Assembly: GCA_000320605.2 (NCBI GenBank)
Contig: KB445793.1
Span: 1,571,122-1,635,121 of the forward strand
DNA length: 64,000 nucleotides
Source: Gelatoporia subvermispora B
Taxonomy: Eukaryota; Basidiomycota; Agaricomycetes; Polyporales; Gelatoporiaceae
Direction of reading: 5' to 3'
Shown here: piece by piece, positions 22,701 to 32,803 of the stretch
How the letters are laid out: the number at the start of each line of letters is the position of its first letter
Numbering within the stretch: the first letter of the stretch is position 1
Made by a program: the position numbers and the translations under genes
Notes under the pieces: model-generated
The model's database searches: none
What the model saw: the letters and a program-made list of their open reading frames with translations, nothing else
Told to the model about the DNA's origin: nothing

Positions 22701-23116
22701 TCGTGAAGCGCTCTGTGGCGAACCTTCAACCTGCCGGCGGACAAACGCCAACTCTGTTATCGAAACGCCCGCTGTTCATATTCTGGTTCATGTCTCAGAT
22801 ATCACGGTATGAAATTACCTCATTTCCGTGCGCCTCGAGCTGACAACAATCAGATCATTGTCATTGTGGCAGTGTGACCAGACTCTGACATTGGCCCTGG
22901 AGGTCGCCACCTCACTTCTCATACCTGTAGACTACCTGATGGTGTTGTGGCCATGTCAGGGTGAGTGGAGGTGCACTAAAGCCTCGGGGTATAGCGACTC
23001 ACCACATCATATGTACAGAACAACGACGAAGATATCACGTGCTCCGCAACAGGCTTGCGGACGCTTGCCGAGTGGCAGGCCTACCACCTCCGCCTGCATA
23101 TGGTGCACCTCGCTGA
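19788..23116 (+). CDS. Zn2Cys6 transcription factor with fungal_trans domain (I)
   Basis: The start MATGPLSLSDSDPEGSGYS opens a disordered N-terminus of about 180 residues rich in Pro, Tyr and Ser. The zinc cluster follows GKPRVRVF: CVQCRSRKIRC, DGAKPMCHNC, then SRRTDSDGQC, with all six Cys present. An intron of 58 nt (20333-20390) splits the codon of the second Cys, TG then T. The basic linker KRRGPDKYPGARQ follows. After another linker the regulatory domain runs from about 21060: TRETWWDALLSLYSVPLG, FRSSMYWFSFLHLPRFFGRM, LSTLALATFMRSAEERNGQA, WREDWSEGEVRKEECRRVVW and HSNYTAVNPEIPPLDLHIMD, matching fungal_trans. The final exons give VKRSVANLQPAGGQTPTLLS and end PPPPAYGAPR with TGA at 23114-23116. 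Around ten short introns are present. Targets are unknown; related regulators act on carbon use. Confidence 0.88.
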
Positions 23117-23747
23117 ATGCTCTGTATGGACAGGACGTGTTCCGCTGGTCTGATCACGACTGACTAAATCGAATATACCCGGGAAGGATGCTCACAATTC
23201 ATTTGTTATTCACGGACACCTAGCTCCACCATCGAATTCATAGATACCTGCGAAGTCAAATAGCAGCACACGGACATGATGTGTTGCCGCTCTCAGACCA
23301 CGACACAATGTTATCCTGATTCCTTACTCGGACATTATTATCTGCTTCCTCATCACTCGAAATTGCTTTTTTCGGATTTGATATTTCTGCCTTCGCAGCT
23401 GATGTGCTCGGGTACTGCTACGTGTACATTGCTTCATATATTCCATATCATAGAGTTCACGTACATATTGAATACGCATTCCAGGAGTCATATGTAGCCA
23501 GTGTTATTGCTTCTCGTCTGCCTCCGCTGAAGTGCTCACTCGGCCCGGTGAGGTGTTTGCTCCTGTTGATATTGTGGCATAATGAGCACCTTGCGGTCAC
23601 GCAGAGGCCACCTCCACGGTACAAGGTATCATTGCGACGGCCACCATCCTCTTACTCGGACGGAAGAACTTACCTACCGTTCCATAACCATCCTCTTTGA
23701 GTAGACCCTGCTCTCGTGGAATACATAGTGTGAGGCAGGCGCTCGTA
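23117..23747. other. Intergenic between two same-strand genes
   Basis: About 630 bp between the Zn2Cys6 gene and the CHFR-like gene. AT-richer than the genes; no gene recognised. An in-frame upstream ATG for the next gene lies at 23697. Confidence 0.45.
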
Positions 23748-25659
23748 ATGTCGTATACAGACACGAACTCCCCAGCGCTGCCTTCCGATGCTTCCGCTAA
23801 TCTGAAGCGACGGGCGTCGCCCTCATTCGAAGGAATGGACGATGCCGTCGTGCGGAAGCGCATGAAGGAGAACAGTGAGCAAGATAATACACCTGCGACG
23901 CGCCAAGGCAGCTCGGTGGACGGTGATAAACTAGCCGACGAGCTCGAGCTCGAGCTACAATGCGGTTGCTGTTCGGCCTTGGTACATCGTCCGGTGGTCG
24001 TTTCGCCATGTCAACACTTCTTTTGTGGGAGGTTAGCTACTACTCAACAAGACCCTGTGTATTTGTCGTACTGAACCACCAACCCTCAGTTGCTGTGCTC
24101 TGTGGATTCGAGTGAGTACTTATATCTATCTTAGCCTTCATGCGCCGCGGGCGGGAGTCCGAGTCCGAGTTGCCCATGGAAGGCTACATTAAATTGTGCA
24201 CTGTTCATCGCATGGGACTTACCACGCTGTTCATAGAACGGGGGGACGAATTGCCCAGCTTGCAGGAGCATATCAACGTCGGTCACACCTTCGCGGATCC
24301 TTGAGACCATGGTAGATGTCCTGGTACGCACAGCACCAAGCAAGGCCCGCTCTATCAACGAACGGATGCAAGCAGATGATATATATCATCCCCGAATGAC
24401 GTTAAGGGTAAGGTAGCCCTTACTAGCGTTCGGGAGCCATGTGCTGATGCGCCGCATGATCTGCTAGATTCCATCCCCCAGACAGGCTTCTCCGGAGCCG
24501 AACATACCTCAAAATAACAGCGGATATGTTCGACCATGCCCGCATTGTCTCCCTGGAAATGCATATGGTTGGCAGTGCGCGCACCCCATACCTGATCCCG
24601 ACCAGGATCCGGAACGCGGGTGGCACGCGGATGACGGCACACCGCCTGATCATGGCTACTGTGGTAATTGGTGAGTAACGATCCCTCTCACAATGTTCGA
24701 TTTAGCTAAATCGGCTTATAGTGAGAATATACTAGCGCTACGTGCACCTTCCACGTCGAAGTGCGACTTCTGTCAAGTCTCGTTCTGTGGTGTTGGCGTT
24801 CCGAATCGCTGCGTGGCTGCTCCTCTTCTTTCGCAGCATTTGCACGGAATGTCCGATCTTGGTGATCTCATCCAATGCAGTGAAGTTTATGATTGTTTCG
24901 ATAACAATGCTGTGGAAGTCGATATAATGCTCGACTATCTGACTGCACAGAGGCTCACCCCTCGGCACATATATCGCGAGGCAAGTTGCTACATTCTCCA
25001 TTATCTCGACATCAGCCGGAGAACTGACCTGTCGCGTACAGATTGTGGCCCACATTCAGAACCAGCCCAGACAGTTCGCGCCGCTGATTGACTCTGAGCT
25101 ATTCATGGACCTATATACAGTCGGTGGTGGCGTGGACCCAGATCCGTCCGCACCACGTCATAAGATCTGCCGGCTCTGTGCTACCGAAGTCTTACTCTTC
25201 GGCTTGAGAGAGTGGTGGGTTCGCGAGAGGAAGAAGGGTTTTCTCGACGAGGCTGTCCTGAAACGCCCGGATTGTCCCGAGGGCAGCGCTTGCTCGAGAC
25301 AGAAAGATCATGGTCAGTCAGATACTACCACTCTCAAACGTTGTTCTAATTCTTCTCTCAATCCAATCAGCACACGCGAAAGAGTGTAAGTAAGCCTTCG
25401 TCAGAGCTCAGCGAGACCATCTAATTCCTCCTCAGATAATCATGTCATAGTACCTTCTGACGACAATCCTGCTCCATTGCCCCCAATGCAGCTTCACGAG
25501 GACGAAGATCGCACCATAGCACCAGGTCATCCGCTCCACAGTTTATTGCACCTACCTTTTCTGGGACCACAGCGAGAACACGGTAGTTTGGCCTCCTTCC
25601 TCACTCGTAATGCACCCGGCGCGACATCGTCCCAAGACGAGATTGATGCCTTGTTATGA
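23748..25659 (+). CDS. CHFR-like RING E3 ubiquitin ligase with a PBZ motif
   Basis: Predicted ubiquitin ligase of the CHFR type. MSYTDTNSPALPSDASANLK opens a short disordered start with a basic KRRASPSF patch. The RING finger spans two introns: LQCGCCSALVHRP, VSPCQHFFCG, then SCCALWIR, then NGGTNCPACR, a full C3HC4 set, followed by SVTPSRILETMVDVL. A Cys-rich middle region contains RPCPHCLPGN, QCAHPIPDPD and the zinc-binding-like KCDFCQVSFCGVGVPNRC. Near the C-terminus HKICRLCATEVLLFG, WWVRERKKG and RPDCPEGSACS lead across two introns into HAHAKEYNH. The spacing C-x5-C-x7-H-x5-H aligns residue for residue with the PBZ poly(ADP-ribose)-binding finger of human CHFR. The FHA domain of animal CHFR is not visible. 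The chain ends SSQDEIDALL. Role in a mitotic or DNA-damage checkpoint is inferred from the family. Confidence 0.87.
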
Positions 25660-26033
25660 CCCATCCGATGTACAATATTCATCCCCGGCTGAACCTTTCG
25701 TTCCTAGATTGTAAACCTGACTACATGATTTTCTACATCCATTATTCCGTCAATCATCAACATTCTCCGCTGTCATAGGGCGCCCGCGCCTGTCCGTCCG
25801 TGCATGTACATTACATATCTTACCATGGAACACTCATTTCCAAGACAATACACAGGCCAGTTAGAACTTGTAGAGCGACCTGGAGAGACACCAGTCAGCT
25901 TCTGGACGCATCGGCAGCAATCAACGGTGCGGCTTGGGGTTCAGGATGTGGGACTGAATAAGTGAGGATAGGATAATCTAGCGGAATAATGATAATTGAA
26001 TAGGAGACGAAGTGTATGGTGGGTTAACGATCA
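25660..26033. other. Convergent 3' intergenic region
   Basis: About 370 bp between the CHFR-like gene (+) and the kelch/BTB gene (-). AT-richer; likely overlapping or adjacent 3' untranslated regions. Nothing else was seen. Confidence 0.5.
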
Positions 26034-29000
26034 TTAGTACAAACCGCCGTACATTACTGCCCGCTCTTCCCAGCGGTTATTCTTTGGACGTCCGGCGACG
26101 GACTTCTTGTCCGAGTTCGTCGCGCGCTTGCGAGCTAAATCTTTCTCCTTGAGCTCCTGGGCCAGACGCTCCGCCTTCTCCTTCGCCTCCTGCTTTTTCC
26201 TCTGCTTCTCTTCCGCCTTCGTCGCCTTCAGATCCACCTCAGACGAGCTGAAATGGCTCTGGGACATGACCATGTTCCCACTCGATGACCGCTTGCGATC
26301 CTTGGAGAATAGACGGCCTAAGGCGCCGCCGCTATTAGACTTGTCGGAAGAGGCCCAGCTCGGGGAATCGCTACGGGCCGAGAGAGAAGAATCTTGTGAC
26401 GGTGCAAGCGACTCGGGTCGGTTCATGGCTCGGTATGCCTTTTGATCTGAGTGCGCATCATCGCCGGTTTGCGTGCTATCGCATTCAGAGGTGGTGGACG
26501 GCCGAGGGGCCGCGTTGGGTATATTAGAGTATGGCGTCTTGCCCTCGAACCCGTCGCCCTGATATTGGGCCGGTCGCTCCAGGTCCTCTGACGTGCGTAC
26601 TTCCTGAATGACGCCAAGATGATTCCGCCCGTAGGGAGACATAGGCAAAGCATCGGTAGGAGTCGCAATGGTCGGACTGACCGGAGGGGAGGTATATGGC
26701 AACTGCTGCACAGACGAGGGCCGGCTGAGACTAGGCGTTGACAAGACTGAGATGGAAGACGACAAAGAGGGCGTATCACTATCCCGATTGCGCAGCATCG
26801 CTGACCGCGGAAGGTGATACGCAGGGAATGCAGCAGACGAGGGTGAAAGCAGTGCAGCAGAGTCACCATAGCCAGCAACGCTATGGCCGCCCTCAGAGTC
26901 CGCGTAAATCGAACCGTTCAGGCTCGTGTGCTTGACAGCAGTAGGGCTCTGTGACGAAGTGGAGTATCTGTAGGCACGTGCGTCTTCCTCAATCTGCGCG
27001 GTAGTATCGTCGAACAACGCAGCGATCTCTTCCGGGGTGGGGAGCGGGAACTTGTCCAAGGGGTCGGCGAGTTCTGGCTCTACTGACTCGTCTTTCTCTG
27101 ATGCGAACAACATCATGTCGGCAACAGCGCAGAGCTCGCTGTCGGTGTTCATGGAGATGATGCTGACAGCACGGTCGTGAATAGCAGACTGCTGTCTGCG
27201 GAAGGCCAGAGTTCCGGAAGGCGGCTCCGGGAAGAGGTGTGTTGCAGGAGACGGTGCACGCTGCGTCGGAGGAGGCTTCATCGGCGGCAACGAGGAAGAC
27301 GCGCCTATTGAAGTGTTAGACCATGCAGCAATTAGGAGCTCATTGCACACGCACTCATGGGCTCCTGGATCGACAACCCCTCGACCTGCACATGTAGGTC
27401 CGCCCGATGTCCCCCTGCACCCGACTCCGAGGACGCGCGGATCAACTGCTGCGCGGCGTGTGTCATTGGAACCGAATTGTCCATGCTGAACCTCATCGTC
27501 TTGGCGCCATTTGCATTGACGTAGCCACGCCCACCGGGACTCGAGGCACCAGACTCAGGTCCCCGCAGGTACGACGCATCGGACATGCCACGCGGGCGCG
27601 CAGCACCAGGCGCGTCCGACCGCCCGTTACCGGAATGGGGACCAGGGCCGCCGTTAGCGTCTGTGTTACGGCTTCCTGAAGAGCCATCCCGATCTATACG
27701 AGTGCGGCCGCTAGGTGGACGTCTCTGACTATATGCCTAAAAAGACGCATCAGCAAATAGAGTATCGTATTGCGACAAGCCGCATACCATCACTACGCGA
27801 AGAGCCCTGGAGTCAGGAACGTGTTAATTACGAATGAATCCAAGATGGAGTATAGTGCCGTACCTGATTTGGAGGCTTCGGCAACTGCACAATGTGGACA
27901 CCCCGTAAATGCCAACAGACGTCGCATAGCTGAGCGCGCGATGCATCGCATGCTTGGCAAGTATCCGGAGATGGTCAAGCTCGTATGTGCTCGAGAGAAG
28001 GAGGAGCTGGCTCAGAACAGCCGGCGCATGTTGCAACGGAGTGATGATGCCCATCGAGTAGAAGTACTGCACAAACGCCAGCGTCACCGGATACGGCTCC
28101 GACAGGTGGAACGAGCGGGGCGTTAGGCGGGGATCTGGGCGTGGCTCCTGTTCGCCTGTACTCTGAACCTCGGGAAGGGGCACGTGCTGCGAGATTGAGG
28201 GCATCGTCTCGATAGCGCGCGTCGCAGCTTCTACAAAGAGCCGACGCTGCTCCTTGAACCATGGCCAGCGGTCTTCGAGGAGCTTGCGGGAGCACTTGAC
28301 CTTGCGGCCGTCGTCGCAGATGATCTCGAAATCCGAGAGCAGGCCCTCCTCAAGGGCGGCGAGCCCAAGCTCCTGCATTTGAACGTCAAGCAGGAGACGT
28401 GGCGGTTGGTAGATACCGAACGCCTCGAGGTCGATGCAGACGACGTGGTCCCAGCTGAGCAGGCGGCGGTTGTAGTCCTCGACAAGGCTTCCGTGCCGAT
28501 TGCCGAAGACAAGGAAGCGGTTCGCGGATGGTTGCAAACAACCACGGAACCAGGAACCTTTCGCGAGAGCACTCCCGGGATCGATACGAGACCAGGTCAT
28601 GTTCACCATGTCAAGTGCCCAAATCGAGAACGACTGGTAGGTCTGCGAGATGTACGTTCCTGCCACAATGAAATAGGTGCCAAGGATGGCACCGGTGGGG
28701 AAGCGTAATCCCGGGGGGAATGACGTGCCAGTCATAGCATTAGACTTATCCGTGACGGCGAAGTTATTGTTCGGTAGAGGAGTGAATACTTCCAGCTCGC
28801 GCTGGACATCAGTAAACTGTTTTTTGAAATCAGTCTGTGTCCTATATCAACAGAAAAGGTATGCGTACGTTATAGTTGCTGAAAAGGTATATGTCGCAAG
28901 GGTATTCCTCGGTCGGAGCAGCGGAATACGGAAGATGTATTAGGGCTTCGGATTGAGTGACGGGAGCGGTAGCGGGGGCGACTTGATCCACTTTGAATCG

Positions 29001-29833
29001 GGCACCGGGCTTTCCGAGCTTCGGTGATGTAGGGGTTGCGCGCATTTCCTCCTGGGGGAGACGGACGCGCATGTCCGCAGTGACTGCAACGCTCCGGTAT
29101 GTGCCACAATGCCTCGGGTAGTCCCGTCGTGAGACCCACACCTTGGTGTTAAGGTCAAAGATGTAGATATCATCAAGCCAGACGTTGTTGAGGTCCTGGC
29201 CTCCAATGATGAAAAGGCGGTTCGAGGTAACAGACGACAAATGAGCGTAGCGGGCGTTCGGTGCGAGCGAGTTCGGAGAAGCGTCCGCAAAATTGGAGGG
29301 GAGGGGCACCCATCGCCTGGCCCCGAGGTCAAATAGCCGAACGTCGTTGAGAACGCAAAGATCCTCCGGGTTGTCGGATTGGAGTCTGATAGACATCCCT
29401 CCGAAGACGACAAGGTGGTTGTTCCCTAGCTCGCCGCTCAGGTCTATGATCCGGCGAGTAGGAGATGGGTGACTCACAAGCATCAGCACTGTGGAAATAA
29501 CGCGCCTGCGGCACCTCGTCGTCGGGGGACAACACTAATTTCTCCCATACAAAAGTTTCCAAGTCGAACATGTAGATGTCGGAGACCATTCTACGTTCCG
29601 AGACCAACCGGCCTCCCTTGTGGTGGGTGAGCGCTCACCGCGGTGGAAATTGATTGAATTTACTCACATAAAGATACATCTTTGACCCCACGACGGTCGT
29701 TGACGCTCCCTGTGTAGTGATTTGGTACCATTGTTGGTCGCACGAGCGGTGAAGGACGACATACCACCAGTTTCGGGGGGACATCTCCGGTTGTTCTTCG
29801 ACAGAACGCGGTCAGATCAGAGATTGGGTACAT
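26034..29833 (-). CDS. Kelch-repeat and BTB domain protein with long disordered tail (Ral2-like)
   Basis: One long gene read from 29833: MYPISDLTAFCRRTTGD, then across introns GASTTVVGSKMYLYGGR and SDIYMFDLETFVWEKL, the first kelch blade. Further blades include HLVVFGGMSIRL, NDVRLFDLGARRWVPLP, RLFIIGGQDLNNVWLDDIYI and RFLVFGNRHGS. A BTB-like unit follows: LLSDFEIICDDGRKVKCSRK, then FHLSEPYPVTLAFVQYFYSM and HAMHRALSYATSVGIYGV. Introns near 27860-27810 and 27780-27730 join QIR to ALRVVM and then AYSQRRPPSGR. The last 600 residues are Ser/Pro-rich, then a charged coiled coil (KATKAEEKQRKKQEAKEKAE) and the end WEERAVMYGGLY. The kelch plus BTB order resembles fission-yeast Ral2, which acts with Ras1; a role in Ras or polarity signalling is inference. 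Confidence 0.85.
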
Positions 29834-31604
29834 GGTAGCAGCTAATAGACACGGTATAGACCAATATGGTTGGTGATATAGGCAAGAAAAGAACGGGAGG
29901 TGGATAGAAAGGAGAAGAAGAGAGGATTGGAGAAGGCGAAACGGGACGGAGAGAGTCAATCAGGCATATATTTGGTATGGACCGAATGTAGCGCGGCGTT
30001 TCCGGGGCGCTAGGCACTTACTATACGACACATGGCGATATCTCGATAACCGTTTCTCCTCTGCATGATACCTCTTCCAAACCTTGCTCTAGAACTTGAT
30101 GGCGGTCTTGCTATACCGGTTCCCTTCCTTCTCCCGTCTCGCGCTCGAAAACGTGCAGCATGTGCACACCAAATCTTCTCTGATCTCGCACGAACAACTC
30201 GCGCGAACCGACGCGCTCTCTTCTCCTCCAATTCTCCTTGGCGTAATTCGCAACTCCCGAGCGACAGTGCACACCGACCGTTGGATGTCGCTGACATTTC
30301 GGCCGATCGATGGCAGTCGACGGCGGCCCTCCATGGTGTTCCTGGCGGTCCCTCGACGAGACCCGCCCAATATGTTCAGGCCATCCTTCCGCCATTCGTC
30401 GCAGCTCTCATGCACATCAACATAGATACTGCCTGCTCTGTTCGCAATCTCCAAGAGAACCCTGCAGCTGTGCGGTCGCAGAACACGTCTGCGCGAATCC
30501 GGCATAATCCTTCTCGCACCCGACGAGTCTGAGGTGTGATCACCTGCGCGGCAGGCGGTCGGCGCATCTTGATTGGTGCGTTCGGCTCTGCTTAGCCCAC
30601 TAGCTTGGGAGCGTTTGAACTCATACCTGGTTCTTGGTTTTGCTTCTACCAAACTTTTCCTTCTCTGGACGCGCTTCCTGAACAGACACGCCACTTCACA
30701 CCACTGGCGAACCTCGGACTCGCTCGCTCCCTACATGTTCCGGTCAAATTAGCCACTACTATCGGCGCAAATGCCTCTATTGCTGTCGCAATCGGTTCAT
30801 TAACTGTGTCGTAACGCAATTCAATCAGTCAAACCTCTTTCATGCCCGTTCCGGTTCGACAGTGCAACTCATGGCGACACATTCCCCATGATCCTTAAAA
30901 TGCCTCCGTGGTGCACGAGGGAGTGGGAGCGAAAACATGTGGAACTCGTCATCGTCATGGAGAATAGCCTGGAGAAGAACGAGTGTATACACGCGCGCGA
31001 GCAGGCTTCATTCGCACCGTCGCGGGTAAATGCACGCACAGATGGCTGTCGAAGCTTCGGCGCTGTACAGCGTTGAAATCTGTTTCAAGTGCTACCGACC
31101 TTATATATCAATGCGTAGGTGTGAGCTTGTGTAAGCTCTCGGTTCTGGATCTATGACATCTTCGCGTGTCCTACGAACTCTTTGCCGCTGGTTAGGAAGT
31201 CCGGGGTCGGGTAGAGTTCGGGTCATGTACGGGTGCCCGGAGGTGCCCGGTGCAGATTGGCAGAGCCGTTGAGGCAAGGCAGGCAGCGCGAGGCAGCGGG
31301 CCCGGTGTAACTTTACACATAATCAGATAAGATTAGATTCAGCCTGAATATATCGCGATCTGATAATTCGCAGTGTGAGCGATGGAGAAAAAGAACCGAC
31401 ATCGCCCTTGAAATTTACCTGACGGTACAAACATGCTAGTCCGGGAAAACATAAATAGGTGCGCTGGACCGGCGGCCCACAGATACTTGTCGTTCCGGTG
31501 GAGCGTGAGCGGTGTTTAGTTCAAACACAATCCTTGCAGCAAGACGAATTCAACGAGTGACTCGATGACGAGACGCGCCGGGGCGGGTCTAGTCGTATGC
31601 AAAT
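29834..31604. other. Long divergent upstream region, kelch/BTB / PNPO
   Basis: About 1.8 kb between two divergent start codons. Frames of 100-200 codons overlap on both strands around 30060-30700 but none has a motif or splice pattern that I can support. A tandem GGTGCCCGGA/GGTGCCCGGT repeat is near 31230. It may hold a long 5' untranslated region or an unrecognised gene. Confidence 0.35.
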
Positions 31605-32461
31605 ATGCTCAAGACCCTTCACCCAGTTCATCGTTTGACTTCACGCATCCTATACCACGCTTCTGACATACCACAGAGTTTCGCGGGATTACGCTCTTTC
31701 TCGATGGACTACTCAATCACTCAACCTACGCCGGACAAGCTCCAAGTGACCGCCCATAATCAGTACGACGCGCCCGAGTCGCTCTCTCCATCGACCATCG
31801 CCACCTCGCCGCTCGAGCAATTCCGGACGTGGTTCACGCAGGTGCAGGGCGTCGTCCGCGAGCCCGAGGCGATGTCGCTGTCTACCGCGACGCCCTCGGG
31901 CGTGCCCTCCTCGCGCTTCGTGCTCTTCAAGCAGCTCGACGCACGGGGCTTCGTATTCTACACAAACTACACCTCACGCAAGTCGCAGGAGCTGCGCGCG
32001 AACCCGCACGCCGCGCTCGCGTTCTACTGGGGGGAGGTGCACAAGCAGGTGCGCGTCGTCGGCCGCGTCGAGCAGATCAGCCGGCAGGAGAGCGACGAGT
32101 ACTTCCACGGCCGCCCCGCAGGCAGCCAGCTCAGCGCGTGGGCGAGCCGCCAGAGCAGCGTCGTCGCGGATGGCGAGGTCCAGGCGCGGTACGATGAGCT
32201 CAAAGAGCGCTTCAAGGTGCCAGGCACAGAAGAAGACGTTGATGTGCCCCTGCCAGAATTCTGGGGTGGGTGGAGGGTGGTCCCCGAGTGCGCAATCTTC
32301 CATCACGCCGATCGGTGTTCACGAAGCTCACTCTGCATTCCAGCGAGGTCGAGTTCTGGCTGGGCAAGCCCTCCCGGCTTCACGACCGCGTACGATACCT
32401 ACGCATACCAGGTTCTCCAGACGATGCACCGCAATGGAAGATTGACCGCCTAGCTCCCTGA
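31605..32461 (+). CDS. Pyridoxamine/pyridoxine 5'-phosphate oxidase
   Basis: FMN enzyme that makes pyridoxal 5'-phosphate in vitamin B6 metabolism. The first Met gives MLKTLHPVHRLTSRILYHAS, a basic presequence-like start; an internal Met at 31704 (MDYSITQPTPDKLQVTAHNQ) may give a cytosolic form. Family blocks are complete: SPLEQFRTWFTQVQ, PEAMSLSTATPSGVPSSRFV, GFVFYTNYTSRKSQEL, AFYWGEVHKQVRVVGRVEQ, YFHGRPAGSQLSAWASRQS and LPEFWGGWRVVP. A single intron (donor GTGCGC near 32289, acceptor before 32343) joins VVPDEVEFW to WLGKPSRLHDRVRYLR, and the protein ends WKIDRLAP, the usual C-terminus. The intron must be removed, since reading through gives a different, shorter end. Confidence 0.94.
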
Positions 32462-32803
32462 ATGTAGAGCTCGTGTATACTTAGATGGTAATTGGAAGGG
32501 GCCTGATGGTGGCGTTCATCCACGATCCTCACAACGCGATGTTCACCGCCACACCTCAATGAACCGGCGTTGTAAGGTCCTGCAGATGGTGGTAACGAAT
32601 CGATCGTATCGCATCCCGACGATCGTGAAGGAACCCGACGGATCGCGTCTCGCGGGTGTCGCAGCAGCTTGGATGCGCTGACTACGTTTATTGGCCCAGT
32701 ACACCGCGGCTAGTGCTACAAATAACTGGTACAGACTACGGAAGCAAGGCAAAAACACATAACGAATATATATATAAGACAATCCAAGAAGTGGCCGCAC
32801 AGT
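32462..32803. other. Convergent 3' intergenic region
   Basis: About 340 bp between PNPO (+) and a Zn2Cys6 regulator (-). Contains a short TA run near 32765. No gene was recognised. Confidence 0.5.

Noticed and set aside
30065..30694. Overlapping plus and minus frames between kelch/BTB and PNPO
   Set aside because: Neither has a motif or intron pattern; likely 5' untranslated or intergenic DNA.
31829..32306. Arg/Ala-rich frames on both strands within PNPO
   Set aside because: They are out-of-frame shadows of a complete and well-matched PNPO chain.
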